DNA of 64,000 nt from SZUA-584 sp964441275 (GTDB lineage Bacteria; Bacillota; Clostridia; Christensenellales; SZUA-584): NCBI GenBank assembly GCA_964441275.1, contig CAYTUG010000001.1:1-64000 (forward strand). Direction: 5' to 3'. Shown here piece by piece: positions 1-7,773 of the stretch. The notes under the pieces are model-generated. The model saw only the letters and a program-made list of their open reading frames with translations. It was not told the DNA's origin and ran no database searches. A program made the position numbers and the translations under genes. Every line of letters starts with the position of its first letter. Within the stretch, counting starts at the first letter, position 1.

Positions 1-22
1 TCAAATTGTTGAAGGAGGAATC

Positions 23-523
23 ATGACAAAACAAAATTATACCGTAACGCTTGTCAAATCAAGTATGATATCGGCGCTGATATTTTTGGTCACTTTTCTT
101 GTGGCAATACCCGTGCCGGGCACAAGCGCATATGTTAATATGGGCGATTCGGTCATTTATTGTGCCGGGCTGTTGCTTAACATGCCTTGGGCCGCCGCCG
201 CCGCCGGTATTGGAAGCGCGCTTGCAGACTGGGCAATAGGCTTTCCTGTTTATATTCCTGCGACAATAATAATTAAAGCCCTTATGGGTTTGGTATGTGC
301 CGCCATGATGAAAAATGCGAAATTCCCGCGCTTTGTGTTAGCAAGCGTAATCGGGGGCGCAATAATGTTTACTGGTTACTTTCTGTACGAAATATTTTTT
401 ATGGGCGGGTTGGGTTATGCCGTTCAAACCGTTGTCGGAGATTTAATACAATGGGCGGGAGGCGTTGCGGGAGCGACGGTCTTATACCACCCGGTAAAAA
501 GAATTAAAGGCGCATTAGGATGA
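23..523 (+). CDS. ECF transporter S component (substrate-binding membrane subunit)
   Basis: This 166-residue protein is almost entirely hydrophobic, with about five or six membrane helices. Residues 33-43 read GTSAYVNMGDS, followed by an Ala-rich helix (57-61) and GSALADWAIGFPVYIPAT. That arrangement is typical of S components of energy-coupling factor vitamin importers of the HmpT/PdxU-like type. Such proteins bind a vitamin or precursor and dock on a shared EcfAAT module, which is not encoded in this window, so the ligand cannot be assigned. A strong ribosome binding site (gaaggagga) lies just upstream of the ATG. Its end overlaps the next gene by four bases, which suggests co-translation with the MBL hydrolase. 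Confidence 0.8.
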   Translation: MTKQNYTVTLVKSSMISALIFLVTFLVAIPVPGTSAYVNMGDSVIYCAGLLLNMPWAAAAAGIGSALADWAIGFPVYIPATIIIKALMGLVCAAMMKNAKFPRFVLASVIGGAIMFTGYFLYEIFFMGGLGYAVQTVVGDLIQWAGGVAGATVLYHPVKRIKGALG

Positions 524-1251
524 AACTAACGTGTGTGGGCAGATGCGGGCCGTACCCTAAACCGAAAGAGGCGTGCACCTGTTATTTGCTGTCGTTCAAG
601 GGCAAAAACATAGTATTGGACATGGGCGCCGGCGCGCTCTCCAAGCTGCTGACGCTTATAAGCGCTGAGCAGATTGATGCGCTGATATTGTCACACCTGC
701 ATTCCGATCACATAAGCGATGTTTTAACGCTTCGCTACGCATTGGAGGTATCAAAGAAATACGAAAATATACTGCCGCCTTTACCCGTTTACATGCCGGA
801 TTCGCCCGAGCAAGAAGCGCATATTATTTCCTCGCATCCGATGATTGACGCGCATTTTGTAACGGACGGCATGGGGTGCGATATTTGCGGTCTAAGTGCG
901 AAATTTGCCCTTCTGCCGCACTCGGTGCCAAACTTTGCAGTATCTTTAAAGGCGGACGGCAAAAAGTTTGTTTATTCGGGGGATACGGCATACGATAAAA
1001 AGCTTGTCAGTTTTGCTGATCGGGCGGATATGCTTTTGATTGAGGCGGCATTGCTGTCAAAGCACAAACAGAAAGGCGCTTGGCATGTGAGCGCCGCTGA
1101 AGCGGGGCAAATAGGCGCGGCGGCCGATGTTAAGAAACTTATTGTTACACACATATTTCCAAGATACCAAGAAAACGATATACTGCGTGAGGTAAGGGAG
1201 GGCTTTGCCGGCGCAAAGTTGGCAAAAGAGTTTAAAACCTACGAGGTATAA
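520..1251 (+). CDS. MBL-fold metal-dependent hydrolase (YhfI-like)
   Basis: The 243-residue protein has the metallo-beta-lactamase fold. The metal motif HLHSDH is at residues 59-64, with later ligands in LPHS, YSGDT and VTHIF. The length and the RNase Z-like layout without an exosite arm match the Bacillus YhfI group, whose substrate is not established. The start overlaps the ECF gene by four bases (ATGA) and the stop is one base before the comEC start, so these genes probably share one transcript. An RNase or phosphodiesterase role is possible but is inference. Confidence 0.85.
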   Translation: MKLTCVGRCGPYPKPKEACTCYLLSFKGKNIVLDMGAGALSKLLTLISAEQIDALILSHLHSDHISDVLTLRYALEVSKKYENILPPLPVYMPDSPEQEAHIISSHPMIDAHFVTDGMGCDICGLSAKFALLPHSVPNFAVSLKADGKKFVYSGDTAYDKKLVSFADRADMLLIEAALLSKHKQKGAWHVSAAEAGQIGAAADVKKLIVTHIFPRYQENDILREVREGFAGAKLAKEFKTYEV

Positions 1252-1252
1252 C

Positions 1253-3535
1253 ATGCTTAGGTTGGGCGGCCGCATTATTAATAAGCGGCCGATGCTGCTG
1301 CCGGCGTTGTGCCTTGCACTTGGCATAACGTTCGGATTCTATTTTAAGGAAATCTCTTTATATGTCATATCCGCAATAGTATGCATCGTATTGGTTATTC
1401 TTTTTTTTGGACCGTTTAACGCTTTAAAAGCGCGGTTTGGCGCATATTTGCATTGGCTTGCCGGCGCGGTATTTTTGTTTACCGGCGCTTTGTTATGTTT
1501 TTTTGCATTCAGTATCGATTACATAGAGCCGGGGGACGGCTTAACGGTTACAGGCATAGTTTACAGCGAGCCGTATTACAACGGCTATAACCATAGTGTA
1601 TTCTATATAGAAGCTGCGCGCGTTAACGGGCAAAGGTGCGGCAATATAAAAGTCTGCTTACAAGAAGAGACGCCGGTTGCCATAGGCGATGTGATCATGG
1701 CGAAAGCAGATGTTAAGATACCGCCCGGGGTTCGCAATCCGGGCGGGTTTGACGAAAAACTGAACCTTTTGTCCCGCGGCGTTATATATAAAGCGTATTC
1801 TAAAGACGCAAAAGTTATAGGCGAAAAAACATCGCTGTCCGTGGTAATGGCTAACACGAGAGCGTTTTTATGCAATACCATAGATAACATATTTGAACCT
1901 GATGTCGCTCCTTTGGTTAGGGCAATGCTGACGGGCGACAAATCGGAAATTGACGATAACACCGCTTTGGCGTTTAAAGACAGCGGAATGGCGCATGTGC
2001 TTGCGGTGTCGGGCTTGCATGCGGGCATACTTATTGCGGCCGTTTATGCGTTATTTTCGCTGCTGCGTTTTGGGCGGAAACAAAAGACAGCGGCTGCTCT
2101 TTTGTTTATAGCTGCATATGCGTTTGCCACAGGGCTTACAACATCGATAGTTCGCGCTTCGATTATGGCGGCAGTGATTATTATTGGCCGCTATTCTGGG
2201 CGGAGGACGGACGCTTTGAACAGCCTCTCCCTTGCTTTTATAATATCGCTTTTAATAAACCCCTTAGATCTTTTTTCCGCCGGGTTTATGCTTTCGTTCG
2301 GCGCTGTATTTGGGCTGCTTACGGTTTCATGGCAGCTTGAAAGGATACTAAAAACAAAGCTGCCGCAAACCTTGGCAAAAAGCGTATCCGCATCGATTGG
2401 CGCAACCGTCGGCACTTTACCTATTACGGCATCCGTATTTAACAGAATCTCCGTTGTAGGAGCAATAGCCAATGTATTGATTTTGCCCCTCTGTTCTTTA
2501 GCAATAGTGCTTTCTTTCGGTACGGTGGTTTTGGGGCTTATTATAGGAAATACGGCACAATATTTCGGGTACGTCGCCGCTTTTGTAATAAGGCTTTTAT
2601 CCGGGGCTATAAGCGCCGTGGGAGTGCTGCCGTTTGCCGCCATCAATGTGGCAACGCCCGCGTGGTACGCCGTTATTTGTTGCTTTATCATTTATTTTAT
2701 CTTTTCAAAGTATGTGCTTATAAAAATAAAAACAAAACTTATTGCTTGCGCGGCAATTACAACCGTTGTGGCAATCGCCATGCTGTTTGCCGCATACCCG
2801 CAAATGTATATTGTGTTTCTTGATGTTGGCCAGGCGGACGCAGTGTTTATTAGGACGTATCAAGGCCGGCAATTTTTTGTTGACGGGGGCAAAGCAAATG
2901 CCGAAGTGCAAAACTTTACCATAAGACAGGGCATAGTGCCAAACGCGGCTTTTGTGACGCATACCGACAGCGATCATTTTTCGGGTATTGTTCAATTGTA
3001 CGAAGAGGGTTTGCTTAACAAAGTGTATTGTTCGCGGCAGGAGCATATTAGAGTTTCAAACGCGATGCCAAATGCGAAAGTTGTGCCGTTATCCGCCGGG
3101 GACAGTGTGCAGCTGGACGATTTTACAAAGGCTGTGGTATTATATCCTTACAGTGAAACGGAGGCGCAAGGCAACGAAGCTTCGCTGGTATTGCGCATAG
3201 AATACGCCGATTATAACATATTGCTTACGGGAGATATTTCGGGGCAAACAGAAACGCAGCTTTTCTGCGGGCATGATAAAGTAGACATTTACAAAGCGGC
3301 GCACCATGGCTCAAAAACGTCGTCGTTCGGGCAGCCCCTTTCCGTTGTTTCCCCAAGATACAGCGTAATAAGCGTGGGGGCAAACCCATACGGGCATCCG
3401 AATGTTGTCGCGGTGCAAAACCTGGCCGATTATTCTGGAGAAGTTTTTATAACGCAGCACGATTATGCGGTGGAATTCTTTATAGATAAAACAATAAGGG
3501 TAAACACTTACAGAAAGCGCAAAGATGACACATAA
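1253..3535 (+). CDS. comEC: ComEC/Rec2-type DNA internalisation protein
   Basis: This 760-residue membrane protein shows the three ComEC parts: an N-terminal membrane and OB-like region, the central Competence domain with many helices (roughly residues 200-480), and a C-terminal MBL domain. The MBL domain begins near residue 520 (FLDVGQADAVF) and carries THTDSDH near 570 and AHHGSKTSS near 683. ComEC forms the channel for single-stranded DNA uptake, and its MBL domain is thought to degrade or process DNA. I chose the ATG directly after the preceding stop rather than an in-frame start 16 codons earlier inside the upstream gene. No other late competence genes are visible, but comEC next to holA is a common arrangement in Firmicutes. 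Confidence 0.93.
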   Translation: MLRLGGRIINKRPMLLPALCLALGITFGFYFKEISLYVISAIVCIVLVILFFGPFNALKARFGAYLHWLAGAVFLFTGALLCFFAFSIDYIEPGDGLTVTGIVYSEPYYNGYNHSVFYIEAARVNGQRCGNIKVCLQEETPVAIGDVIMAKADVKIPPGVRNPGGFDEKLNLLSRGVIYKAYSKDAKVIGEKTSLSVVMANTRAFLCNTIDNIFEPDVAPLVRAMLTGDKSEIDDNTALAFKDSGMAHVLAVSGLHAGILIAAVYALFSLLRFGRKQKTAAALLFIAAYAFATGLTTSIVRASIMAAVIIIGRYSGRRTDALNSLSLAFIISLLINPLDLFSAGFMLSFGAVFGLLTVSWQLERILKTKLPQTLAKSVSASIGATVGTLPITASVFNRISVVGAIANVLILPLCSLAIVLSFGTVVLGLIIGNTAQYFGYVAAFVIRLLSGAISAVGVLPFAAINVATPAWYAVICCFIIYFIFSKYVLIKIKTKLIACAAITTVVAIAMLFAAYPQMYIVFLDVGQADAVFIRTYQGRQFFVDGGKANAEVQNFTIRQGIVPNAAFVTHTDSDHFSGIVQLYEEGLLNKVYCSRQEHIRVSNAMPNAKVVPLSAGDSVQLDDFTKAVVLYPYSETEAQGNEASLVLRIEYADYNILLTGDISGQTETQLFCGHDKVDIYKAAHHGSKTSSFGQPLSVVSPRYSVISVGANPYGHPNVVAVQNLADYSGEVFITQHDYAVEFFIDKTIRVNTYRKRKDDT

Positions 3536-4478
3536 CACAAACGTTTACATATTTTCGGGCGAGAGCTACATGGTCAACAAAAGCGTTAAAGAGCTTAAAA
3601 GCAAAGTTGAAAACGTTGAGCTTAATTTTACCGAATTTTTGACTGTGCCCAACGCGGCTTCTCTTGAAGAGGCTTGCGCTCAATTGCCGTTTATGTCGGA
3701 TATGCGGCTTGTTGTGGTTACCGGCTGCAGCGCACTGAGTGCATCCAAAAGCGCCGATGAAGCTAAAGAAATGTTAGCTTGTATTAAGAAGATGCCCAAA
3801 ACAACCGTTCTTATAATGTGCAGCGATATGCCGCCCGACAAGCGCCGGATGCTTTATAAATATGTAAAGCAAAACGGAACGGTCACACATTTTAAAATCC
3901 CGGATATGTCCGCATGCGTATCGTTTATTGTGCGGCAGGTTAACGGGCAGGGGGCAAAGATAAGTTCACAAGCAGCACGGCAGCTCGTTAACACCGCTGG
4001 TTGCGATTATTATACGCTTGAAAACGAAGTTGATAAGCTTGTGATATATAGCGGTTTTGGGGAGATTACATTAAAACATATTTCGGAATGCGCTTCACGC
4101 TCTTTGGAATACAACGTTTTTGAAATGCACAGATTGCTTGCACAAAGGCAGGCAGACAAAGCTTATGCGCTGCTTGCGGATATTTTGGAGCGAGAGCGCC
4201 CGGAAGCGCTGATTGGCCTTTTTGCGCGCAAGGTTAGGGATATGTATAAAATTAAAACCATGTGCGACGCCGGTTTTTCACATCTGCAGATTGAAGAGCA
4301 GCTGCGCATGGGCAGCTATGCTGTTTCTATGCTTGCCAGCGAATGTGCAAGGTTTACGCCCGATTCTCTCCGGCAAAGTATCAAAATGTTAGCAGATACC
4401 GATTACGGCATAAAGAGCGGCAAAATGGACGCTTTTCCGGCTCTTAGCAAAACGCTTATAAACATATACGGGTTATAA
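3525..4478 (+). CDS. holA: DNA polymerase III subunit delta
   Basis: The 317-residue protein matches HolA: an N-terminal AAA+-like fold that begins NVYIFSGESYMVNKS, followed by the domain III helices (LEYNVFEMHRLLAQRQADKA) and a C-terminal helical collar. Delta opens the beta clamp within the clamp loader. Its start lies within the last 11 bases of comEC, so translation is probably coupled. The comEC-holA-rpsT order, with rpsT facing the other way here, is widespread in Firmicutes and supports the assignment. Confidence 0.92.
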   Translation: MTHNTNVYIFSGESYMVNKSVKELKSKVENVELNFTEFLTVPNAASLEEACAQLPFMSDMRLVVVTGCSALSASKSADEAKEMLACIKKMPKTTVLIMCSDMPPDKRRMLYKYVKQNGTVTHFKIPDMSACVSFIVRQVNGQGAKISSQAARQLVNTAGCDYYTLENEVDKLVIYSGFGEITLKHISECASRSLEYNVFEMHRLLAQRQADKAYALLADILERERPEALIGLFARKVRDMYKIKTMCDAGFSHLQIEEQLRMGSYAVSMLASECARFTPDSLRQSIKMLADTDYGIKSGKMDAFPALSKTLINIYGL

Positions 4479-4501
4479 GGCAAATTCGTTTAAAGTAAAA
4501 A

Positions 4502-4526
4502 AACCCGCGGCAATAATTTGCGGGTT
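4502..4526. terminator. Hairpin terminator between holA and rpsT
   Basis: A seven-base-pair stem (aacccgc / gcgggtt) with an 11-base loop sits between the converging holA and rpsT genes. An A-run precedes it on the plus strand, so the minus-strand transcript of rpsT ends in a U-run. On the plus strand the tail is weaker, so it may act mainly on rpsT. Confidence 0.7.
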
Positions 4527-4544
4527 CTTGTCAGTTAATACCAA

Positions 4545-4811
4545 CTAAGGGTTTGATACGCCAAGCAGTTTTGCCGCCTGCGATTTTTTGCGGTTTACAT
4601 TGTTTTTGTGAAGAGCGCCTTTAAGCGCCGCTTTATCGAGCGCGCCGGTATATTCCTTAAACAGCGCTTGTGCAGTTTCATTTTCGCCCGCTTCTAAAGC
4701 CGCCTTAAACTTTTTTGATAAAGTCTTAACTTCAGACTTTACCGCGCGATTCCGCAAGGTAGCCTTTGCTTCTGTGCGGGTGCGCCTTTCGGCTGATTTA
4801 ATATTTGGCAA
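4545..4811 (-). CDS. rpsT: 30S ribosomal protein S20
   Basis: This 88-residue basic, helical protein begins MPNIKSAERRTRTEAK and contains LHKNNVNRKKSQAAKL near its C-terminus, both diagnostic of S20. S20 binds 16S rRNA early in 30S assembly. The gene stands alone with its own promoter upstream and a terminator downstream. A ribosome binding site (ggagg) lies just before the ATG. Confidence 0.97.
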   Translation of the reverse strand: MPNIKSAERRTRTEAKATLRNRAVKSEVKTLSKKFKAALEAGENETAQALFKEYTGALDKAALKGALHKNNVNRKKSQAAKLLGVSNP

Positions 4812-4852
4812 ATTATTTTCCTCCGCTGTGTCGTTCTTTTATAACGAACGCT

Positions 4853-4881
4853 ATTTTAACACAGGCGCAAGCGTTTTGCAA
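4853..4881 (-). promoter_or_regulatory. Vegetative promoter of rpsT
   Basis: On the minus strand there is a -35 box TTGCAA, a 17-base spacer and a -10 box TAAAAT, about 35 bases ahead of the rpsT ATG. A small hairpin (4832-4850, cgttc/gaacg) lies in the predicted leader. The match to the sigma-A consensus is good; no start-site data are available. Confidence 0.65.
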
Positions 4882-4896
4882 CCGGAATGATACTAA

Positions 4897-5104
4897 AAAT
4901 TTGCTTTTTTCAAATTTGCGTTACCCGCCATGTTAATGCAACCGTGCGGCAGATGGCGGGAATATGGCAAAGCGTGCAGCTGCGTTAAATCTGTTAAATG
5001 ACCGCAAAGATTATATTCCGCATCCATGTTTATGGTGCGGCTGGGCGCCTACACGGTCATTTTCACGGGTACCGGGTATGGATTTGGCGGATTAAATCTT
5101 TTTT
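4897..5104. other. Gene-free stretch with nested inverted repeats (candidate structured RNA)
   Basis: No protein gene is visible between rpsT and the next gene, about 508 bases. The first half contains several inverted repeats: aaatttg/caaattt (4897-4917), cccgccat/atggcggg (4924-4931 with 4953-4960), and aaatgaccg/cggtcattt (4996-5004 with 5054-5062). The last encloses a nine-pair hairpin with one bulge and a four-base loop (5018-5040). A weak hairpin followed by T6 ends the block (5080-5104). Nested stems of this kind suggest a structured RNA of about 110-200 bases, probably on the plus strand. I could not match it to SRP RNA, tmRNA, RNase P or the common riboswitch classes I checked by eye. 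Confidence 0.4.
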
Positions 5105-5238
5105 ATGATATCAGTACTGTTATGCTGCCGCATATGATATATATGAAGGGAAATAAGATATAAAGTATGATTTATTATACAATGCGTATGCAAAAGCGAT
5201 CTGTAATTACACCAATTGTAATGAGGGGTATAAAAAGA

Positions 5239-5267
5239 TTGTTGTTGTATTATAAGCATTATATGAT
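5239..5267 (+). promoter_or_regulatory. Putative promoter of the zinc-ribbon membrane protein gene
   Basis: A -35 box TTGTTG is followed by a 17-base spacer and a -10 box TATGAT, about 50 bases before the ATG at 5320. The surroundings (5105-5319) are AT-rich and otherwise featureless, so chance matches are possible. Confidence 0.45.
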
Positions 5268-5319
5268 ATATTTGATGTAGAAAAATAATAAACAATAATA
5301 TTTGAAGGAGTAAATTAAT

Positions 5320-5853
5320 ATGTTTTGTACGAAATGCGGAAAAGAAATCGAAAATTCATCTGAATTTTGTGTGCATTGCGGCAGCAAAGTTGAAACGCAG
5401 ACAGGCGCGCCGCAGCAGCAGGCGCAGCCTCAGTACGCCCCGGCTAAAAAGAGCAACAAGGGGCTGATAATCGGTCTTATCGCGGGCGCTGCGGTTATAG
5501 CAATTGTGCTTATACTTGTTTTTGTAATTTTCCCGGGCGGCAGCAGCGAACTGTTAGGCACGTGGTATGATGAGTATGGTTACTCTACAATGGACTTTAT
5601 GGGCGGCGGAAAATGCAAAATGAGCGCCATGGGATTGTTTAATCTTGAGGGGGAATATACTTATGACGAGGACACCAAAAAGGGAACAATTACATTAAGC
5701 GCCTTTGGAGAGACCAATGTTTCGGGCTTTTCTATCGAAAACGGAATCTTAATTAACGAAGATGGCACAAAATACTCAAGAACGCAAACGGATCAAAAGG
5801 ATTTTGGCGATATATTTGGTGATTTGGACTTTGGCGGCTTGGAGATGGAATAA
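5320..5853 (+). CDS. Zinc-ribbon, single-pass membrane protein of unknown function
   Basis: The 177-residue protein opens with a zinc ribbon (Cys3, Cys6, Cys17, Cys20: CTKCGKEI and CVHCGSK). A Gln/Pro-rich linker (about 30-45) and one membrane helix (48-71) follow, and then an outer domain of about 105 residues rich in beta strands (LLGTWYDEYGY onward). The outer part resembles the small lipocalin-like or DUF5640-type domains common in Clostridia. The topology places the zinc ribbon inside and the beta domain outside. A good ribosome binding site (gaagga) precedes the ATG. It appears to be a single-gene unit ending at the hairpin at 5912. The function is unknown. Confidence 0.75.
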   Translation: MFCTKCGKEIENSSEFCVHCGSKVETQTGAPQQQAQPQYAPAKKSNKGLIIGLIAGAAVIAIVLILVFVIFPGGSSELLGTWYDEYGYSTMDFMGGGKCKMSAMGLFNLEGEYTYDEDTKKGTITLSAFGETNVSGFSIENGILINEDGTKYSRTQTDQKDFGDIFGDLDFGGLEME

Positions 5854-5911
5854 TAGTATTATCCCGATGCAAGAAAATATTTTAGTTTAAACGTTGGTTT
5901 TATGTAAACAT

Positions 5912-5941
5912 TAAGCGCCCTGCAATTACATGGGGCGCTTA
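5912..5941. terminator. Strong hairpin after the zinc-ribbon gene
   Basis: A perfect nine-pair stem (taagcgccc / gggcgctta) with a 12-base loop lies about 60 bases after the stop codon. A clear U-run is missing on both strands, so termination is likely but not certain. Confidence 0.5.
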
Positions 5942-6151
5942 AACGCAATTTCAGAGATTTCATCCGGGCAAGTCTTCCATTAAAATTTCACTGTTGCCGC
6001 TATGCAGCCGAGAGTTTATTATGCGTCCAATTTGTTTGGCAAAAAACAATTAGCGCCGCTTTTTATCGCTGATGCTGTATTTTTTTGTGTCGGAATAAAA
6101 GATAATGTAACACCATATGATTTATCAAGCGTGGTAAAAGGGGTGATTTCT

Positions 6152-6655
6152 ATGGAGCGCGGAAAGGATAGCTGTTGCGTTGACGAGGCATACCCGCCTG
6201 TAAAAGTCGAGAAGGAAAATAAAGCATACGCGGCTGAAATGCTTGGTAACATGGGCGGATGTGTTTCTGAAATGAGCGCAATAACGCTGTTTGTATACAA
6301 CAAAATAATTACTGCGCAACACAAGGAAATCGCCTGCTGTTTCCGCCAGATTGCGGTTGCCGATATGCAGCATCTTGAAATATTCGGCAAGCTGTCCATG
6401 ATGCTGGGCACAGACCCCCGCTTGTGGTGCCGCCGCTGTTCCCGCATGCTTTACTGGTCGCCCGCGTTTAACCGCTATCCGCAAGAGCTTAAGCCGCTTA
6501 TACTAAACTCGATAGAAGTTAAAGCCGCATCTATCGATAAGTATAGCGCGCAAGCCGGATTTATAGAAGACGCGCATATAATAAACTGTTTAAAACGCAT
6601 AATAATCGACGAACAACATCATCTAAAAATATTTGAAAGCATGCTTAGCAGTTAA
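6152..6655 (+). CDS. Ferritin-like (rubrerythrin/manganese-catalase type) protein
   Basis: The 167-residue protein looks like a four-helix ferritin-like domain. Candidate metal ligands are Glu40 (VSEMSA), Asp71/His74/Glu76 (ADMQHLE) and, near the C-terminus, IIIDEQHH. The family stores iron or detoxifies peroxide; members of this short type are common in anaerobic spore formers. I chose the ATG preceded by a good ribosome binding site (aaaggggtga), because the 50 residues upstream in the same frame do not resemble the family. The Cys-rich parts (CC at 8-9 and 62-63, and WCRRCSRM) are unusual for a ferritin. The first helix-2 ligand is Asp instead of Glu. Confidence 0.75.
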   Translation: MERGKDSCCVDEAYPPVKVEKENKAYAAEMLGNMGGCVSEMSAITLFVYNKIITAQHKEIACCFRQIAVADMQHLEIFGKLSMMLGTDPRLWCRRCSRMLYWSPAFNRYPQELKPLILNSIEVKAASIDKYSAQAGFIEDAHIINCLKRIIIDEQHHLKIFESMLSS

Positions 6656-6831
6656 AACAACACAGACAGAATTATTTTAAAGTTGATATTGTAAATTTGC
6701 TTGTCAGTTTACTCTATGCAAGCAGTGTTTATTTCTTTATAATAAGTTTAGAATTTTGGAACAAATACGTTTTTATGCGCGTCTTAATTATAATAATTCA
6801 ATACACTTATGTGTGAGAGAGGATAACGCCT

Positions 6832-7755
6832 GTGGAACTATTAAGGATTGAAAATCTAACAAAGGTTATGAAGAAAAGAAAAATACTGGACAACATTTCG
6901 CTTTATGTTAACGCCGGTGAAATTGTCGGCTTTTTAGGGCCTAACGGAGCGGGTAAAACAACAACGATCAAAATGATCATGGGGCTTTTCACAATAACTA
7001 AAGGTAGCATAATAGTATGCGGGCATGATGTTGCAACCGATTTTGAAAATGCAATGCAAAGCGTGGGCGGAATTGTGGAAAACCCCGACCTTTACAAAAG
7101 AATGACCGGTAGAGCTAACCTTGAATATTTTGCGGCTATGTACAACAAAGATAAAGTAAAAAATATTGACGAGGTTGCGGAGTTGGTCAAAATGTCGGCG
7201 CGGCTAAACGATAAGGTTAAAACATATTCGCTTGGCATGCGGCAGCGGATAGGGTTGGCGCAAGCGCTTTTGCACACGCCCAGCCTTTTGGTGCTTGACG
7301 AGCCTACAAACGGGCTTGACCCGATAGGAATAAAAGAATTGCGCGATCTTTTAAAATACCTTGCCAAAAATGCGGGTGTGGGAGTTTTTGTTTCAAGCCA
7401 TTTGCTTTCCGAAATGGAATTGATGTGCGATCGAATATATATCATTGACGAGGGCGTAATTATCGGGGAGAAAACAATAGAGCAGGTCAGGGATAACAAC
7501 GAAGACGAGGTTTTCAGTTATTCATTTGTTACAAACAAGAATGATAAAATATTTAAGTATTTTAACGAGCTGGGCGCAAATACAGAACAGCGCAATGGCG
7601 AAGTTATTGTAGTTATGAAGCGCAGCGAGATGCCGGAGATTATCAGAAAAATAGTTGCAATGGGGATTGACATATTTGCTGTAAACCAGGCGCACAGAAC
7701 GCTCGAGCAAGATTTTATATCTATGACGACAGGCACAAAAACGCAAATCCGGTAG
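6832..7755 (+). CDS. ABC transporter ATP-binding protein (BcrA-type exporter)
   Basis: The 307-residue ATPase has Walker A GPNGAGKT (36-43), the signature YSLGMRQR, and Walker B with LLVLDEPTNGLDP. The C-terminal extension after about residue 215 is typical of the ABC-2/BcrA exporter group. It starts with GTG, seven to eight bases after gagagagga. Eighteen bases separate it from the permease gene, so the two form one exporter. Substrates of this group range from bacteriocins and antibiotics to lipids; nothing here fixes it. A possible -10 box TATAAT lies at 6789. Confidence 0.9.
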   Translation: MELLRIENLTKVMKKRKILDNISLYVNAGEIVGFLGPNGAGKTTTIKMIMGLFTITKGSIIVCGHDVATDFENAMQSVGGIVENPDLYKRMTGRANLEYFAAMYNKDKVKNIDEVAELVKMSARLNDKVKTYSLGMRQRIGLAQALLHTPSLLVLDEPTNGLDPIGIKELRDLLKYLAKNAGVGVFVSSHLLSEMELMCDRIYIIDEGVIIGEKTIEQVRDNNEDEVFSYSFVTNKNDKIFKYFNELGANTEQRNGEVIVVMKRSEMPEIIRKIVAMGIDIFAVNQAHRTLEQDFISMTTGTKTQIR

Positions 7756-7773
7756 CAAAGAAAGGAAACTCAT

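Noticed and set aside
189..206. Run of gcc triplets as a possible variable repeat
   Set aside because: It encodes an Ala-rich membrane helix within the ECF subunit, only about five units long; a similar run at 29988-30003 encodes Ala in the carboxypeptidase. No evidence of phase variation.
2191..2691. 166-codon minus-strand frame inside comEC
   Set aside because: It is a shadow of comEC, has no family motif and no ribosome site; comEC is fully supported across this stretch.
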